Positions 51,295-60,217 of a stretch of DNA of 64,000 bases are shown in pieces. Position 1 is the stretch's first letter. Each line of letters begins with the position of its first letter. Under the pieces are notes generated by a model. The model had not been told where the DNA came from. It saw only the letters and a program-made list of their open reading frames with translations, and did no database searches. The stretch comes from Pseudomonas sp. S31 (GTDB taxonomy: Bacteria > Pseudomonadota > Gammaproteobacteria > Pseudomonadales > Pseudomonadaceae), in assembly GCF_016648105.1 (NCBI RefSeq), contig NZ_JACVVE010000029.1:20110-84109 (forward strand), in the 5' to 3' direction. Made by a program: the position numbers and the translations under genes.

Positions 51295-52617
51295 TCAGTT
51301 GACCCGCCGCGCCGGCACCTGCAACAGCACGCGCAAACCGTCATTCTGACTGTCGAAACGCAGGCTGCCGGCACACCGCTGGACGATGGCCTGGACGATC
51401 GCCAGCCCCAACCCGCAGCCGCCGCTCTGGCCGTTGCGCCAGAAGCGCTCGGTGAGGTGCTGCAGGTCGGCCTCGGCAATGCCTGGCCCGTGGTCGCGAA
51501 CCATGAACCCGACCTGTCCATCGGCCATCTGCACATCGAGCTCCACTGCGCTGTCGCCACCATGGCGCAAGGCGTTGTCGAGCAGGTTGCGCAGCGCTGC
51601 CACCGCCAACGGCGCCGGCATCCCCAGGTAGATGCGCGCAGCTTCCTCGGGAAGGTGCAAGACGATACGCCGGTTGTCGCCGCCGCCCGCGTCTTCCACT
51701 GCCTGCAGCGCCACCTGCTCGGCACTGCACTGCACGCCATCCTCGAACGACAGGCTACCCTCCACCCGGGCCAGCATCAGCAATTGCTCGAGCGTCCTGT
51801 GCATCCGGTCGGCGCCTTGCTCGGCATGCTCCAGGGCCTGCTCGCGCACCGCCCCATCGGTCATCCGCGCGACTTGCAGGTGAGTCTTTATCGCCGTCAG
51901 CGGGCTGCGCAACTCGTGGGCGGCATCGTCGGTCAGACGCCGCTCACGCTCGATGGTCTGGGCAATGCGCAGGAACAGCTGGTTCTGCGTGTCGAGCAAT
52001 GGCTGCAGCTCGCTGGGCAGGCCGGCCACCTGCAACGGCTCGACACTGTCGGCACGCCGCCGGCGCAAGGCGTCGCGCATGCGGTTGAGCGGTTCGAGGC
52101 CCTTGCCCAGGCCGATCCAAACCAGGCCCAGGCTACCCAGCAAGGCCATCAGCACCGGCGCCGAGGCCGCCAGCAGGATCGACTGATTCAGCGCCTCGCG
52201 CTCCTGGTGGCGGTCGGCGGTGGTGATGCGCACATCGCCATGGTTGTAGGTGAAGGTGCGCCACGACGCCCCCTCGATGGTCTGGTCACGGAAGCCGCTG
52301 CGCTGGTCGTCCATGGCGCCGTCATGCTTGTGATTGCTGGCGAGGATCTCGCCGCGCAGCGAACTGACCTGGCAGGCCATGCCATCCGGCACGCTGAACT
52401 GGTCGGCGGAAAAATGCGCATCCTCGCCCTTGGCCGCAAGCGGTTGCGGCAGTTGGTCGATGAGCCCGGCGACCATGCGTGCCGAGGCCACCAATCGCTG
52501 GTCGAGGGAGAACATCATCTGCTGGCGCAGGTCGCGAAGCATCCAGGCCGCCGCCAGCACCCAGATGACGACGAAGGCACTGCCGAGGATCAGGCTCAGG
52601 CGTACGCGCAGGCTCAT
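51295..52617 (-). CDS. dsbS: Sensor histidine kinase, DsbS-like
   Basis: 440 aa. TM1 at about residues 5-25, a periplasmic sensor of about 125 residues, TM2 near 150-170, then HisKA (DDAAHELRSPLTAIKTHLQ) and HATPase (LDNALRHGG, DHGPGIAEADL, GCGLGLAIVQ). Its ATG overlaps the regulator's TGA (ATGA, 52614-52617). The pair diverges from dsbD-dsbE-dsbG exactly as the copper-responsive DsbRS system does in P. aeruginosa (PA2479-PA2480). The symbol rests on that gene order, not on a sequence search. Confidence 0.8.
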   Translation of the reverse strand: MSLRVRLSLILGSAFVVIWVLAAAWMLRDLRQQMMFSLDQRLVASARMVAGLIDQLPQPLAAKGEDAHFSADQFSVPDGMACQVSSLRGEILASNHKHDGAMDDQRSGFRDQTIEGASWRTFTYNHGDVRITTADRHQEREALNQSILLAASAPVLMALLGSLGLVWIGLGKGLEPLNRMRDALRRRRADSVEPLQVAGLPSELQPLLDTQNQLFLRIAQTIERERRLTDDAAHELRSPLTAIKTHLQVARMTDGAVREQALEHAEQGADRMHRTLEQLLMLARVEGSLSFEDGVQCSAEQVALQAVEDAGGGDNRRIVLHLPEEAARIYLGMPAPLAVAALRNLLDNALRHGGDSAVELDVQMADGQVGFMVRDHGPGIAEADLQHLTERFWRNGQSGGCGLGLAIVQAIVQRCAGSLRFDSQNDGLRVLLQVPARRVN

Positions 52618-53297
52618 GGTGACACCGCATCCGGTGCCTGGGCCGGACCAAGGCGATAGCCCAGGCCGCGCACGGTCTCGACGATGCCGTTGCCGAGCTT
52701 GCGCCGCAGGTGGTGGATATGCACGTTGAGGGCGTTGCTCTCGACCTCGTCGCCAAAGCCGTACACGCAGTCCTTGAGCTGCTCGCTGGACAGCACCCGG
52801 CCCGGGTTCTGCAGCAGGGCCTGGAGCAGGGCCTGCTCACGGCGTGACAGGTCGACCGGCTGGCCGGCCAGGGTCGCCTCGCAGCTGCTCGGATCGTAGT
52901 GCAAAGGGCCGTGCTCGATGACATTGACCGCACGCCCGGCCACCCGGCGCAACAGGGTGTGCAGGCGTGCGGCCAGCTCACGCAGGTCGAACGGCTTGAG
53001 CAGATAGTCGTCGGCGCCGGCCTGCAGACCATCGACCCGATCGGTGACCGCATCGCGTGCGGTGAGCACCAGCACCGGCAGGGTCTCGCCCTGCTGACGC
53101 AGGCGGCGCAGCAGCTTCAGGCCGTCTTCGTCAGGCAGGCCGAGGTCGAGGATCATGACGTCGAACTGCGCCGCCTGCAGCATCGCCCGGGCACTGGCGG
53201 CACTGGCCACCCGGTCCACGGTCAACCCCTGAGCGGTGAGGCCGGCGCAGATGCCGCTGGCGATCAGGTCGTCGTCCTCGCAGAGCAGAACGTGCAT
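52614..53297 (-). CDS. dsbR: OmpR-family response regulator, DsbR-like
   Basis: 227 aa: receiver with acidic pocket EDDD (residues 7-10) and phosphorylated Asp51 (MILDLGLPDEDG), Lys in LLKPFDLREL, and an OmpR/PhoB winged helix (NVHIHHLRRKLG, VRGLGYRLG). MHVLLCEDDDLIASGICAGL at 53297 is the start; a longer frame would enter the divergent control region. Probably binds the 11-bp-phased repeats at 53344-53361 and 53436-53453 and activates dsbDEG. Confidence 0.85.
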   Translation of the reverse strand: MHVLLCEDDDLIASGICAGLTAQGLTVDRVASAASARAMLQAAQFDVMILDLGLPDEDGLKLLRRLRQQGETLPVLVLTARDAVTDRVDGLQAGADDYLLKPFDLRELAARLHTLLRRVAGRAVNVIEHGPLHYDPSSCEATLAGQPVDLSRREQALLQALLQNPGRVLSSEQLKDCVYGFGDEVESNALNVHIHHLRRKLGNGIVETVRGLGYRLGPAQAPDAVSP

Positions 53298-53343
53298 GGT
53301 CAAGGAGCTCCCAGGGTGAGGTGACAAGCATTGCACTATGAGC

Positions 53344-53453
53344 GGATTAAGGGGGGATTATGGACCTTTGCCAAGGCAGGGGTATAGGCAGCGTCGGATG
53401 CTCTGGGCAGCATTCACCTCCGGTACTGTAAGACCGGGTTAACCTTGGGTTAA
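53344..53453. promoter_or_regulatory. Two pairs of 11-bp-phased direct repeats (likely DsbR sites)
   Basis: GGATTAA (53344-53350)-N4-GGATTAT (53355-53361) is 47 bases from dsbR, and GGGTTAA (53436-53442)-N4-GGGTTAA (53447-53453) is 50 bases from dsbD. Direct repeats spaced by one helix turn are the normal binding pattern of OmpR/PmrA/QseB-type regulators. Confidence 0.6.
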
Positions 53454-53502
53454 TCAGCCCCGGCCAGCATGGCCTGACTTCCAGCACTGCCAAGGCGAAG
53501 AC

Positions 53503-55212
53503 ATGCGCGTTCTCCTGCTCTTTCTGACATTGATCCTGGCCGGGCCGTCGCAGGCCAACCCGTTCGATGTGAAACCCGACTTCCTGCCGGTCGGCGAGGC
53601 CTTCGTGCTCAGCCACGAACGCCAGGCCGACGGCCAGATGCGCCTGTACTTCCAGATCAAGCAGGGCTACTACCTGTACCAGAAACGCCTGAAATTCGAC
53701 GGGCTGCCCGCCGAGCAACACCCACAGCTGCCTGCGGCGCAGAATCACCACGACGAGTTCTTCGGTGACAGTGCGGTGTACCGCGACCAGCTCGAACTGC
53801 TCATCCCCGCCAACGCCAAGGGCGAGCTGCGCCTGGGCTGGCAGGGCTGCGCCGATGCCGGACTGTGCTATCCGCCGCAGACGACCGTGATCGACCTGGG
53901 CGGCAGCGCCGCGCCCGTCGCCGACCAGGCCAGCGACCAGGCCCTGGCCAGCGACCTGCAGCACGCTACCCTGGCCTGGAGCCTCCTGGCCTTCTTCGGC
54001 CTCGGCCTGCTCCTGGCGTTCACCCCTTGCTCGTTGCCGATGCTGCCGATCCTCGCCGGACTGGTGCTCGGCAACGGCGCCAGCGCGCGCCGGGGCTGGC
54101 TGCTGGCCGGGGTCTACGTACTGAGCATGGCGCTGGTCTACGCAGCACTCGGGGTGGTCGCCGCGCTGCTGGGCGCCAGCCTGCAGGCGTGGTTGCAGCA
54201 GCCCTGGTTGCTGGGCAGCCTGGCCGCACTTTTCGTGATCCTCGCCCTGCCGATGTTCGGTGCCTTCGAGCTGCAGTTGCCGGCCGCCGTGCGCGACCGC
54301 CTGGACCGGGCCGGGCAAGGCACCCGAGGTGGCAACCTGTATGGCGCGGCACTGCTCGGGGCACTGTCCGGACTGTTATTAGGCCCGTGCATGACCGCGC
54401 CACTGGCCGGTGCGCTGCTGTACATCGCGCAGAGCGGCGATGTCGTACAAGGCGCGCTGGTGCTGTTCAGCCTCGGCCTGGGCATGGGCCTGCCACTGCT
54501 GTTGCTGGTGACCCTGGGCAACCGCTTCCTGCCGCGCCCAGGCGCCTGGATGAACCGGGTAAAGGGGGTGTTCGGCTTCGTGTTCCTGGCCATGGCCTTG
54601 TATACCGTGCGCAGCCTGGTCAGTGCGCCTTTGCTGCTGGCCCTGAGCGGCGCCTGGCTGATCGCCCTTGGCTGGGCCGCCTGGCCGGCCCTGCAACGCC
54701 TACCCGCGCTGCGCGCAGTGCCGCTGCTCGGTGCACTCTGGGGTGGCCTGCTGCTGGTCGGCGCGGCGGCCGGGGGCGACGACCTGTGGCAGCCGCTGCG
54801 CCCGTTCGCTGGCACGACCCCGGCGACGCTCGGGCACAGTGAAGACACTTTCATCACCGTCAGCCAACCCCAGGATCTGCAACGCCAGCTGGACCAAGCC
54901 AGAGCCCAGGGCCAGTGGGTGATGCTCGACTACTACGCCGACTGGTGCGTGGCCTGCAAGGCCATGGAAAAGAACGTGTTCGCCCGCGCCGACGTGCAAG
55001 CCAGCCTCGCCGGAGTGCGCCTGTTGCGCCTGGACGTGACCGCCGACGCCCCCGCCAGCCGCGAACTGTTGCAGCGCTACCAGGTGCCAGGCCCACCCAG
55101 CATCCTGTGGATCGCCCCACAAGGCGAGGAGCGCCGGGCACGGCGCATCACCGGCGAGGTGGATGCGCAGACCTTCCTCGAACACTGGACCCAGACCCGG
55201 AGCCAAGGCTGA
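53503..55212 (+). CDS. dsbD: Thiol:disulfide interchange protein DsbD
   Basis: 569 aa. A signal peptide (MRVLLLFLTLILAGPSQA) leads into the periplasmic DsbD-alpha domain (FDVKPDFLPVGEAF; Cys in GWQGCADAGLCYPP), then about eight transmembrane helices with the paired Cys (FTPCSLPMLPILAG and LGPCMTAPLAG), then a C-terminal thioredoxin-like domain with WCVACK near residues 481-486. It brings reducing power from cytoplasmic thioredoxin to the periplasm for DsbE and DsbG. Its stop overlaps the next start (TGATG). Confidence 0.96.
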   Translation: MRVLLLFLTLILAGPSQANPFDVKPDFLPVGEAFVLSHERQADGQMRLYFQIKQGYYLYQKRLKFDGLPAEQHPQLPAAQNHHDEFFGDSAVYRDQLELLIPANAKGELRLGWQGCADAGLCYPPQTTVIDLGGSAAPVADQASDQALASDLQHATLAWSLLAFFGLGLLLAFTPCSLPMLPILAGLVLGNGASARRGWLLAGVYVLSMALVYAALGVVAALLGASLQAWLQQPWLLGSLAALFVILALPMFGAFELQLPAAVRDRLDRAGQGTRGGNLYGAALLGALSGLLLGPCMTAPLAGALLYIAQSGDVVQGALVLFSLGLGMGLPLLLLVTLGNRFLPRPGAWMNRVKGVFGFVFLAMALYTVRSLVSAPLLLALSGAWLIALGWAAWPALQRLPALRAVPLLGALWGGLLLVGAAAGGDDLWQPLRPFAGTTPATLGHSEDTFITVSQPQDLQRQLDQARAQGQWVMLDYYADWCVACKAMEKNVFARADVQASLAGVRLLRLDVTADAPASRELLQRYQVPGPPSILWIAPQGEERRARRITGEVDAQTFLEHWTQTRSQG

Positions 55213-56048
55213 TGCTGACGGTAACCCTGGGCCCCCTGACCATGGCCCTCAACCACTTGGTGCTGCTGGCCGCCTTGGCCATCGCCTGCCTGGTCGGCTG
55301 GTGGGTCGCCCGGCGCGGTGGCGCAAGCCCCGAGTCGGCGCTGTTCAATCTGTTTCTGATCGGCCTGGCCTGTGCCCGCCTGGGTTTCGTCGTGGCCTAT
55401 TGGCCGATGTACCGGGACGAGCCGTTGCAGGTCATCGACATCCGCGATGGTGGCTTCCTGCTCTGGCCAGGTCTGCTCGGCCTGGTGCTCGGCGCCCTGT
55501 GGCAAGGCTGGCGGCAACCTGGGCTGCGCCGTTCGCTGGGATGGGCGTTGTTCAGTGGTGCGCTGTTCTGGGGGCTGGCCAGCCTGGGCAGCCATCTGTA
55601 CGGCAAGGGTACCGAACTGCCCGACCTGAGCCTGCGCAACGCCGCCGGGCAGCCGGTGGCACTGCAGGTGTACCGGGGCCAGCCGCTGGTCATCAACCTC
55701 TGGGCGACCTGGTGCCCGCCATGCCGGCGCGAGATGCCGGTATTGCAGCGGGCGCAGACCGACTACCCGCATGTGAGGTTCGTCTTCGTCAACCAGGGTG
55801 AGACCCCGGAAAACGTCAGTACCTTCCTTGCCACCACCGGCCTGAGCCTGACCCATGTGCTGTTCGATGGCACCGGGCAACTGGCGCAGCGGGTCGGATC
55901 GATGGCCCTGCCCACCACCTTGTTCTACGACGCCAACGGGCGGCTGGTCGGCAGCCACCTGGGCGAACTCTCCCGGGGCAGCCTGCGCCATGCCCTGGAA
56001 CCTTTCGATCGGGCCGCAGCGCCCGCCCCTGCCGCACAAGGAAACTGA
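55212..56048 (+). CDS. dsbE: TlpA/DsbE-like thioredoxin with Lgt-like membrane N-terminus (278 aa)
   Basis: Residues about 8-130 are hydrophobic (four helices) and read like part of prolipoprotein diacylglyceryl transferase: ARLGFVVAYWPMYRDEPLQV, then IDIRDGGF and PGLLGLVLGAL. The His that Lgt uses just before the GG stretch is missing (LLWPG), so transferase activity is unlikely. From about residue 140 comes a TlpA/DsbE periplasmic thioredoxin domain with WATWCPPCRREMP and the cis-Pro in SMALPTTLFYD. It takes electrons from DsbD and reduces targets such as apocytochromes or DsbG. Start overlaps dsbD by one base and dsbG follows at one base, so all three are co-translated. The symbol follows the P. 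aeruginosa dsbDEG order. Confidence 0.85.
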   Translation: MLTVTLGPLTMALNHLVLLAALAIACLVGWWVARRGGASPESALFNLFLIGLACARLGFVVAYWPMYRDEPLQVIDIRDGGFLLWPGLLGLVLGALWQGWRQPGLRRSLGWALFSGALFWGLASLGSHLYGKGTELPDLSLRNAAGQPVALQVYRGQPLVINLWATWCPPCRREMPVLQRAQTDYPHVRFVFVNQGETPENVSTFLATTGLSLTHVLFDGTGQLAQRVGSMALPTTLFYDANGRLVGSHLGELSRGSLRHALEPFDRAAAPAPAAQGN

Positions 56049-56049
56049 C

Positions 56050-56808
56050 ATGCGCTTGACTGCATTGCTCCCCCTGACCCTGGCCGCCCTGGCCACCCCG
56101 CAGTTGCAGGCCGAGGAACTGCCCAAGGCGATCCAGCAACTGCAAGCCAAGGGCGCCGTGATCAAAGGCAGCTTCGACGCCCCCGATGGCATGCGCGGCT
56201 ATGCCGCCGAGTATCGCAACAACGGCATCGCCTTCTACCTCACGCCCAACGGCAAGCATGTCCTGGTGGGCAGCCTGTTCGACGAGCAAGGCCGCGACCT
56301 GAGCGCCGAGCCCTTGGAAAAACTGGTCTACGCACCGATGAGCAAGGCCGTCTGGGCCAAGATGGAGAAGACCGCCTGGATCGCCGATGGCAAGGCCGAT
56401 GCCCCACGCGTGGTGTACCTGTTCAGTGACCCGAACTGCCCGTACTGCAACATGTTCTGGCAGCAGGCGCGGCCCTGGGTCGAGTCGGGCAAGGTGCAGT
56501 TGCGTCACATCATGGTCGGCATCATTCGCGAGGACAGCCCAGGCAAATCGGCGGCGCTCCTGGCCGCGAATGACCCGGCCAAGGCGCTGGCGCAGCATGA
56601 GAAGGCCGGCAAGGCCAGTACGCTCAAGGCGCTGGACCAGATACCAGAGGCGGTGCAGGCGAAGCTCGCAGGGAACATGGCGTTGCTCGAGGAGCTGGGG
56701 CTGCAGGCGACGCCGGCGATCTTCTATCAGGACGAACAGGGCAACCTGCAAACCCAGCAAGGGGCACCGCAGCCCGAGATGCTGGGGAAAATCCTCGGCA
56801 AACGATAA
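56050..56808 (+). CDS. dsbG: Thiol:disulfide isomerase/reductase DsbG
   Basis: 252 aa, signal peptide (MRLTALLPLTLAALATPQLQA), N-terminal dimerisation domain, and thioredoxin domain with CPYC at residues 130-133 (SDPNCPYCNMFWQQ) and a T-cis-Pro loop (QATPAIFYQD). DsbG keeps single Cys residues of periplasmic proteins reduced, using DsbD as electron source. Last gene of dsbDEG. Confidence 0.93.
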   Translation: MRLTALLPLTLAALATPQLQAEELPKAIQQLQAKGAVIKGSFDAPDGMRGYAAEYRNNGIAFYLTPNGKHVLVGSLFDEQGRDLSAEPLEKLVYAPMSKAVWAKMEKTAWIADGKADAPRVVYLFSDPNCPYCNMFWQQARPWVESGKVQLRHIMVGIIREDSPGKSAALLAANDPAKALAQHEKAGKASTLKALDQIPEAVQAKLAGNMALLEELGLQATPAIFYQDEQGNLQTQQGAPQPEMLGKILGKR

Positions 56809-56883
56809 GTACGCCCCTGTTTGGCAACCACTGTCGAGAGGCCCTTAGAACGGTAATCAATAGAAACCAATTATCTTTCGTAT

Positions 56884-56912
56884 TTGACAATGGTTATCAT
56901 ATTGCCTAGTTT
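56884..56912 (+). promoter_or_regulatory. Iron-regulated promoter of pfrI with Fur-like box
   Basis: TTGACA (56884-56889), 17 bases, TAGTTT (56907-56912). The stretch GACAATGGTTATCATATTG (56886-56904) matches the 19-base Fur box at 13 positions and covers the -35 and spacer. Another AT-rich half-site is at 56865-56875. Confidence 0.65.
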
Positions 56913-56979
56913 GTCGCACGTCGTAGGGAGCTTCCCGGCCCAGGGCGCTCCCCTTTCTACTCGAGACTAGGTGACTTCC

Positions 56980-57510
56980 ATGGCGGAACAATCATCCACA
57001 AGTAAGTGCGATTCACCGTTACTCCAGGCGTTTGTCGACCACCGCAACATTCTAGTCAAGATCGCGGCGCGCATCACGGGCTGCCGCTCGCGCGCCGAGG
57101 ATGTGGTGCAGGATGCGTTCTTCCGGCTGAGCGCAGCCCCGCAGATAACCTCGTCATTCAAGGCCCAGCTCAGCTACCTGTTCCAGATCGTACGCAACCT
57201 GGCGATCGATCACTACCGCAAGCAGGCAATGGAGCTGAAGTACTCCGGCAGCGAAGAGGAAGGCCTGAACGTGGTCTTGCAGAACGCCTCGCCGGAGGCC
57301 ACCCATATCAACCTGGCCGCCCTCGAAGGCATCGCCGACGCCTTGAACGACCTCCCCCAGCGCACCCGCTATGCCTTCGAAATGTATCGCCTGCACGGTG
57401 TGCCGCAGAAGGACATCGCCAAGGAACTGGGTGTCTCGCCGACCCTGGTCAACTTCATGATCCGCGATGCCCTGGTGCATTGCCGCAAGATCGCCGGCCG
57501 GCAGGGCTGA
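56980..57510 (+). CDS. pfrI: Iron-starvation sigma factor, PvdS/PfrI type
   Basis: 176 aa ECF sigma-70 factor: region 2 (ILVKIAARITGCRSRAEDVV to LSYLFQIVRNLAIDHYRKQ) and region 4 (LPQRTRYAFEMYRLHGVPQK to LGVSPTLVNFMIRDALVH). The sequence is very close to P. aeruginosa PvdS over its whole length. It directs pyoverdine biosynthesis genes under iron limitation. The ATG at 56980 has AGGTGA upstream; a GTG three codons earlier is less likely. No anti-sigma gene (fpvR-like) is next to it. Confidence 0.93.
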   Translation: MAEQSSTSKCDSPLLQAFVDHRNILVKIAARITGCRSRAEDVVQDAFFRLSAAPQITSSFKAQLSYLFQIVRNLAIDHYRKQAMELKYSGSEEEGLNVVLQNASPEATHINLAALEGIADALNDLPQRTRYAFEMYRLHGVPQKDIAKELGVSPTLVNFMIRDALVHCRKIAGRQG

Positions 57511-57518
57511 ACGCCCCA

Positions 57519-58553
57519 CTAGGCCAATTTGCAGTGGTCGAAGTAGCGCTCGCGACCGAGGATCATCAGCGCTGCACGTTTGTGCGGAAAATCGAACTCC
57601 TTTTCACAATGGAAGCACTGGTCGTGCATGTAGCCGATCATCTTGCCATTGCTGGTACGTGGCTCGGCCACCACCCGCTGGGTACGCGGGTCGTCGAGGA
57701 ACAGGTAGTGGACCAGCGCCGACAGCCAGCTGGCCACCTTGTGCGGGCCACGGTGCGACTCCTCTCCGACCAGCATGTGAACGCCGCGATCGTAGTCGTC
57801 GGCCGTGTAGTACGGTGCGATACCGTGCTCCTTGGCCCAGTACGCCTCGAAATAGGCGAATGGCTCATCGTCGAAGCAGCCAATCAGGGTCAGGGTACGA
57901 GGGTCGGCCTCGAGCTTGGCCAGGTACTCGCGGTGCTGATTCAGCGATCCCCCTTCCTGCCAGAACGCTTCCACCCGAGGGTTGTTCTGCCAGCGGTTGA
58001 AACGCTCGAGATCGCGGTCGATTTCCAGCGTGCGCAACGACACCCAGCTGCCCAGGCGGGCATCGAATCGGCGGTACACCTCCCCTGCCGGCTTGGGCGG
58101 GCGCCGCGGATGGCGCGTGCCCTCGCTGAGCTGCATCTGCTGCGGGTAGACGCCGCTGGCAGAGGTGCCCAGCCAGGGCTGCGGCAACTGCCAGAACAAC
58201 GTGCGCTCGCACAGGTACACACCGGGCGTTCCTGCCGCCAGCAACAGCCCGCTGGCCAGGGCCTGGGCCACCGTCGCCTGGGCGACTGGCGCAGGCAGGT
58301 GCCAGGCCAGCCGCTGGCGCCCTGGGTCGCGCGACAACAGCCAGTAACACGCCGCCCACAGGGCCTGGTGCGCACGTTCCGGGCACAGGCTGACAAGATG
58401 CACCTGCAAGGTGGCACCTGGTACCAGGCGCATCTGGATCAGGGGCCGGCCCTCAAGGGTGAGGCTCAGCTGGCGGTCAGTCTCGTCGGCGCGCAAGTCC
58501 TGCCAACGGGGCGGTGACAGGGGCGGCGCAGCGGCATCGAACGGCATGGTCAT
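57519..58553 (-). CDS. Siderophore biosynthesis acetyltransferase (IucB/AlcB-type GNAT)
   Basis: 344 aa. The C-terminal 180 residues are a GNAT acyltransferase of the AlcB/IucB/PvdY type (FNRWQNNPRVEAFWQEGGS, FAYFEAYWAKEHGIAPYY, GVHMLVGEESHRGPHKV, EPRTSNGKMIGY); the N-terminal part is less conserved. Such enzymes acylate N-hydroxy-lysine or -ornithine in siderophores. It converges with pfrI with only eight bases between the stops and is related to pyoverdine genes by function. The exact substrate is not decidable here. Confidence 0.88.
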   Translation of the reverse strand: MTMPFDAAAPPLSPPRWQDLRADETDRQLSLTLEGRPLIQMRLVPGATLQVHLVSLCPERAHQALWAACYWLLSRDPGRQRLAWHLPAPVAQATVAQALASGLLLAAGTPGVYLCERTLFWQLPQPWLGTSASGVYPQQMQLSEGTRHPRRPPKPAGEVYRRFDARLGSWVSLRTLEIDRDLERFNRWQNNPRVEAFWQEGGSLNQHREYLAKLEADPRTLTLIGCFDDEPFAYFEAYWAKEHGIAPYYTADDYDRGVHMLVGEESHRGPHKVASWLSALVHYLFLDDPRTQRVVAEPRTSNGKMIGYMHDQCFHCEKEFDFPHKRAALMILGRERYFDHCKLA

Positions 58554-58609
58554 GGCTCACAGGTAAAAGAAGAAGGATTTACCTGGAAACGTCGCCACGA
58601 CAACGCAAT

Positions 58610-59410
58610 TTAGTCGTTCGGGACCTGTACGGTGATCCGGTACGGCTGGAAGATTCGCGCCAGTTGCCCGGTATCGCGCAGGTGGCGCAGCAGTTCGGCA
58701 AAGGCCTTGTCGCTGATCGGCGCACCAGGCCGCAGCAACGCATAGTGGTGATAGACCTGGTCGATACGCTCGGAAGCCAGCAACTGATCCAGGCTGCCAG
58801 GGTTGCGCACCATGAAATCGCTCAGGTACGAACGGGTGACCAGGGCAATATCGGCCCGCCCGGCCTGGACCATCAGCAGGTTGCTGTCGTGGGAATAGGT
58901 CAGGGTCGCATCGAAAGCCTGGCGCAGGTAGGCCGGGTCGGAATTGAAGTTGGCGAAGGCGTAGTGGTAGCCGTTGAACAGGGCCAAACGTTTGCCACGC
59001 AGGTCATCGAAATAGTGCTGGTCATGGCCATTGGCGTTCTTCGCCACGAACACTTCCGCATCCTCCAACCCCATGTCCACGGTCTGGTGCGGGATCTTCT
59101 GCCAGCCCCACTGCGGGTTCTCGAAGATCGCCATGTCGGTGCGACCCTGCTGGAAATCGCCGATGCGCCGCTGGATGGAGGTGGGCACGAGGATGAAACG
59201 ATAGCCACCTTGCAACGCGTTCAGCGCCTCGACCAGTTGTGGCAGCAGGCCCGTGTCGGCCCCCTGCTCGGGACGCACGGTGTACGGCGGGAAATGCGCG
59301 GCGCCAATCTTGACTTCGACCGCCTCGGCGGCCCAGGCCGGTGCCGCCAGCCATGTAGCGGCCAGCATCAGCAGAGTGGACAGGGCCTTGAGGCCGGGTG
59401 CTGGAGTCAA
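58610..59410 (-). CDS. Periplasmic solute-binding protein, SBP_bac_3 type (266 aa)
   Basis: Signal peptide (ALSTLLMLAATWLAAPAWAA) and a two-lobed domain of the amino-acid-binding type (EVKIGAAHFPPYTVRP, LLPQLVEALNALQ, DMAIFENPQWGW, VQAGRADIALVTRSYLSD). There is no adjacent permease. A single gene between the GNAT gene and a divergent exonuclease gene. Substrate unknown. Confidence 0.86.
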   Translation of the reverse strand: MTPAPGLKALSTLLMLAATWLAAPAWAAEAVEVKIGAAHFPPYTVRPEQGADTGLLPQLVEALNALQGGYRFILVPTSIQRRIGDFQQGRTDMAIFENPQWGWQKIPHQTVDMGLEDAEVFVAKNANGHDQHYFDDLRGKRLALFNGYHYAFANFNSDPAYLRQAFDATLTYSHDSNLLMVQAGRADIALVTRSYLSDFMVRNPGSLDQLLASERIDQVYHHYALLRPGAPISDKAFAELLRHLRDTGQLARIFQPYRITVQVPND

Positions 59411-59571
59411 GACGGACGCTCATCACGGTTCATGCCTGGATGCGACTAAGCTAGGCGTTTTCCCGAGCTGGCACAACTGCTGGCCATGCCAAAATGAAGG
59501 CAATCTGCCACAGGGATGCCGAGGCGCCAGGTTTTGGCTACGCTCTAGCAGGATCTGCAAGGGAGCCTGGT

Positions 59572-60132
59572 ATGGGCCATTGGTTGGTGATCGACCTGGA
59601 GGCCACCACCGACGAAGGTGGCTGGCCAGTCACGGAGATGGAAATCATTGAAATCGGCGCCAGCCTGGTAACCCGCGAGGGCCGAGAAGTCGAGCACTTC
59701 CAGCGTTTCGTGCGGCCCCGGCGACGGCCACAGCTGACCCCGTTCTGCCGCGAACTGACCCGCATCAGTCAGGCCGACGTCGACGCCGCCGACGACTTCG
59801 GCGCGGTATCGGCCTGCTTCGAGCGCTGGCTCGGGCACCACCCGGGGCAATTGCACGCCTGGGTCAGCTGGGGCGACTACGACCGCCAGCAACTGTTGCA
59901 GGAATGGCAGCGGCACAAAGTCGACAGCCTGCTGCGCGGCCTGCCCCACATCAACCTCAAGCAACGTTTCGCCAAGGCCCGCCACCTGCAACGGCCGGCC
60001 GGGCTCAATGGCGCCTTGCAGCTGGCCGGCATGCAGTTCTGCGGGCAGCAGCATCGCGCCCTGGAGGATGCACGCAACACGGCGCGGCTGCTGCCGTTGT
60101 GCCTGCCCGCCTTCGAAGTCGGGGACACCTGA
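59572..60132 (+). CDS. 3'-5' exonuclease, ERI1-like DEDDh type (186 aa)
   Basis: DEDDh nuclease: first acidic motif in LVIDLEATTDEGG, then MEIIEIGASLV, and the last motif HRALEDARNTARLLP with His and Asp. Length and layout match the ERI1/KapD-type bacterial exonucleases. GGGAG precedes the ATG at 59572. Single gene; RNA or DNA substrate unknown. Confidence 0.86.
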   Translation: MGHWLVIDLEATTDEGGWPVTEMEIIEIGASLVTREGREVEHFQRFVRPRRRPQLTPFCRELTRISQADVDAADDFGAVSACFERWLGHHPGQLHAWVSWGDYDRQQLLQEWQRHKVDSLLRGLPHINLKQRFAKARHLQRPAGLNGALQLAGMQFCGQQHRALEDARNTARLLPLCLPAFEVGDT

Positions 60133-60217
60133 AAGCAGATGACGGCTCCCATGGCCTTGGGCATACTGGCCAGCCTTTTTCATCCCCCATGCTCATCCAA
60201 CAGTTCAGGAGTCGCCC

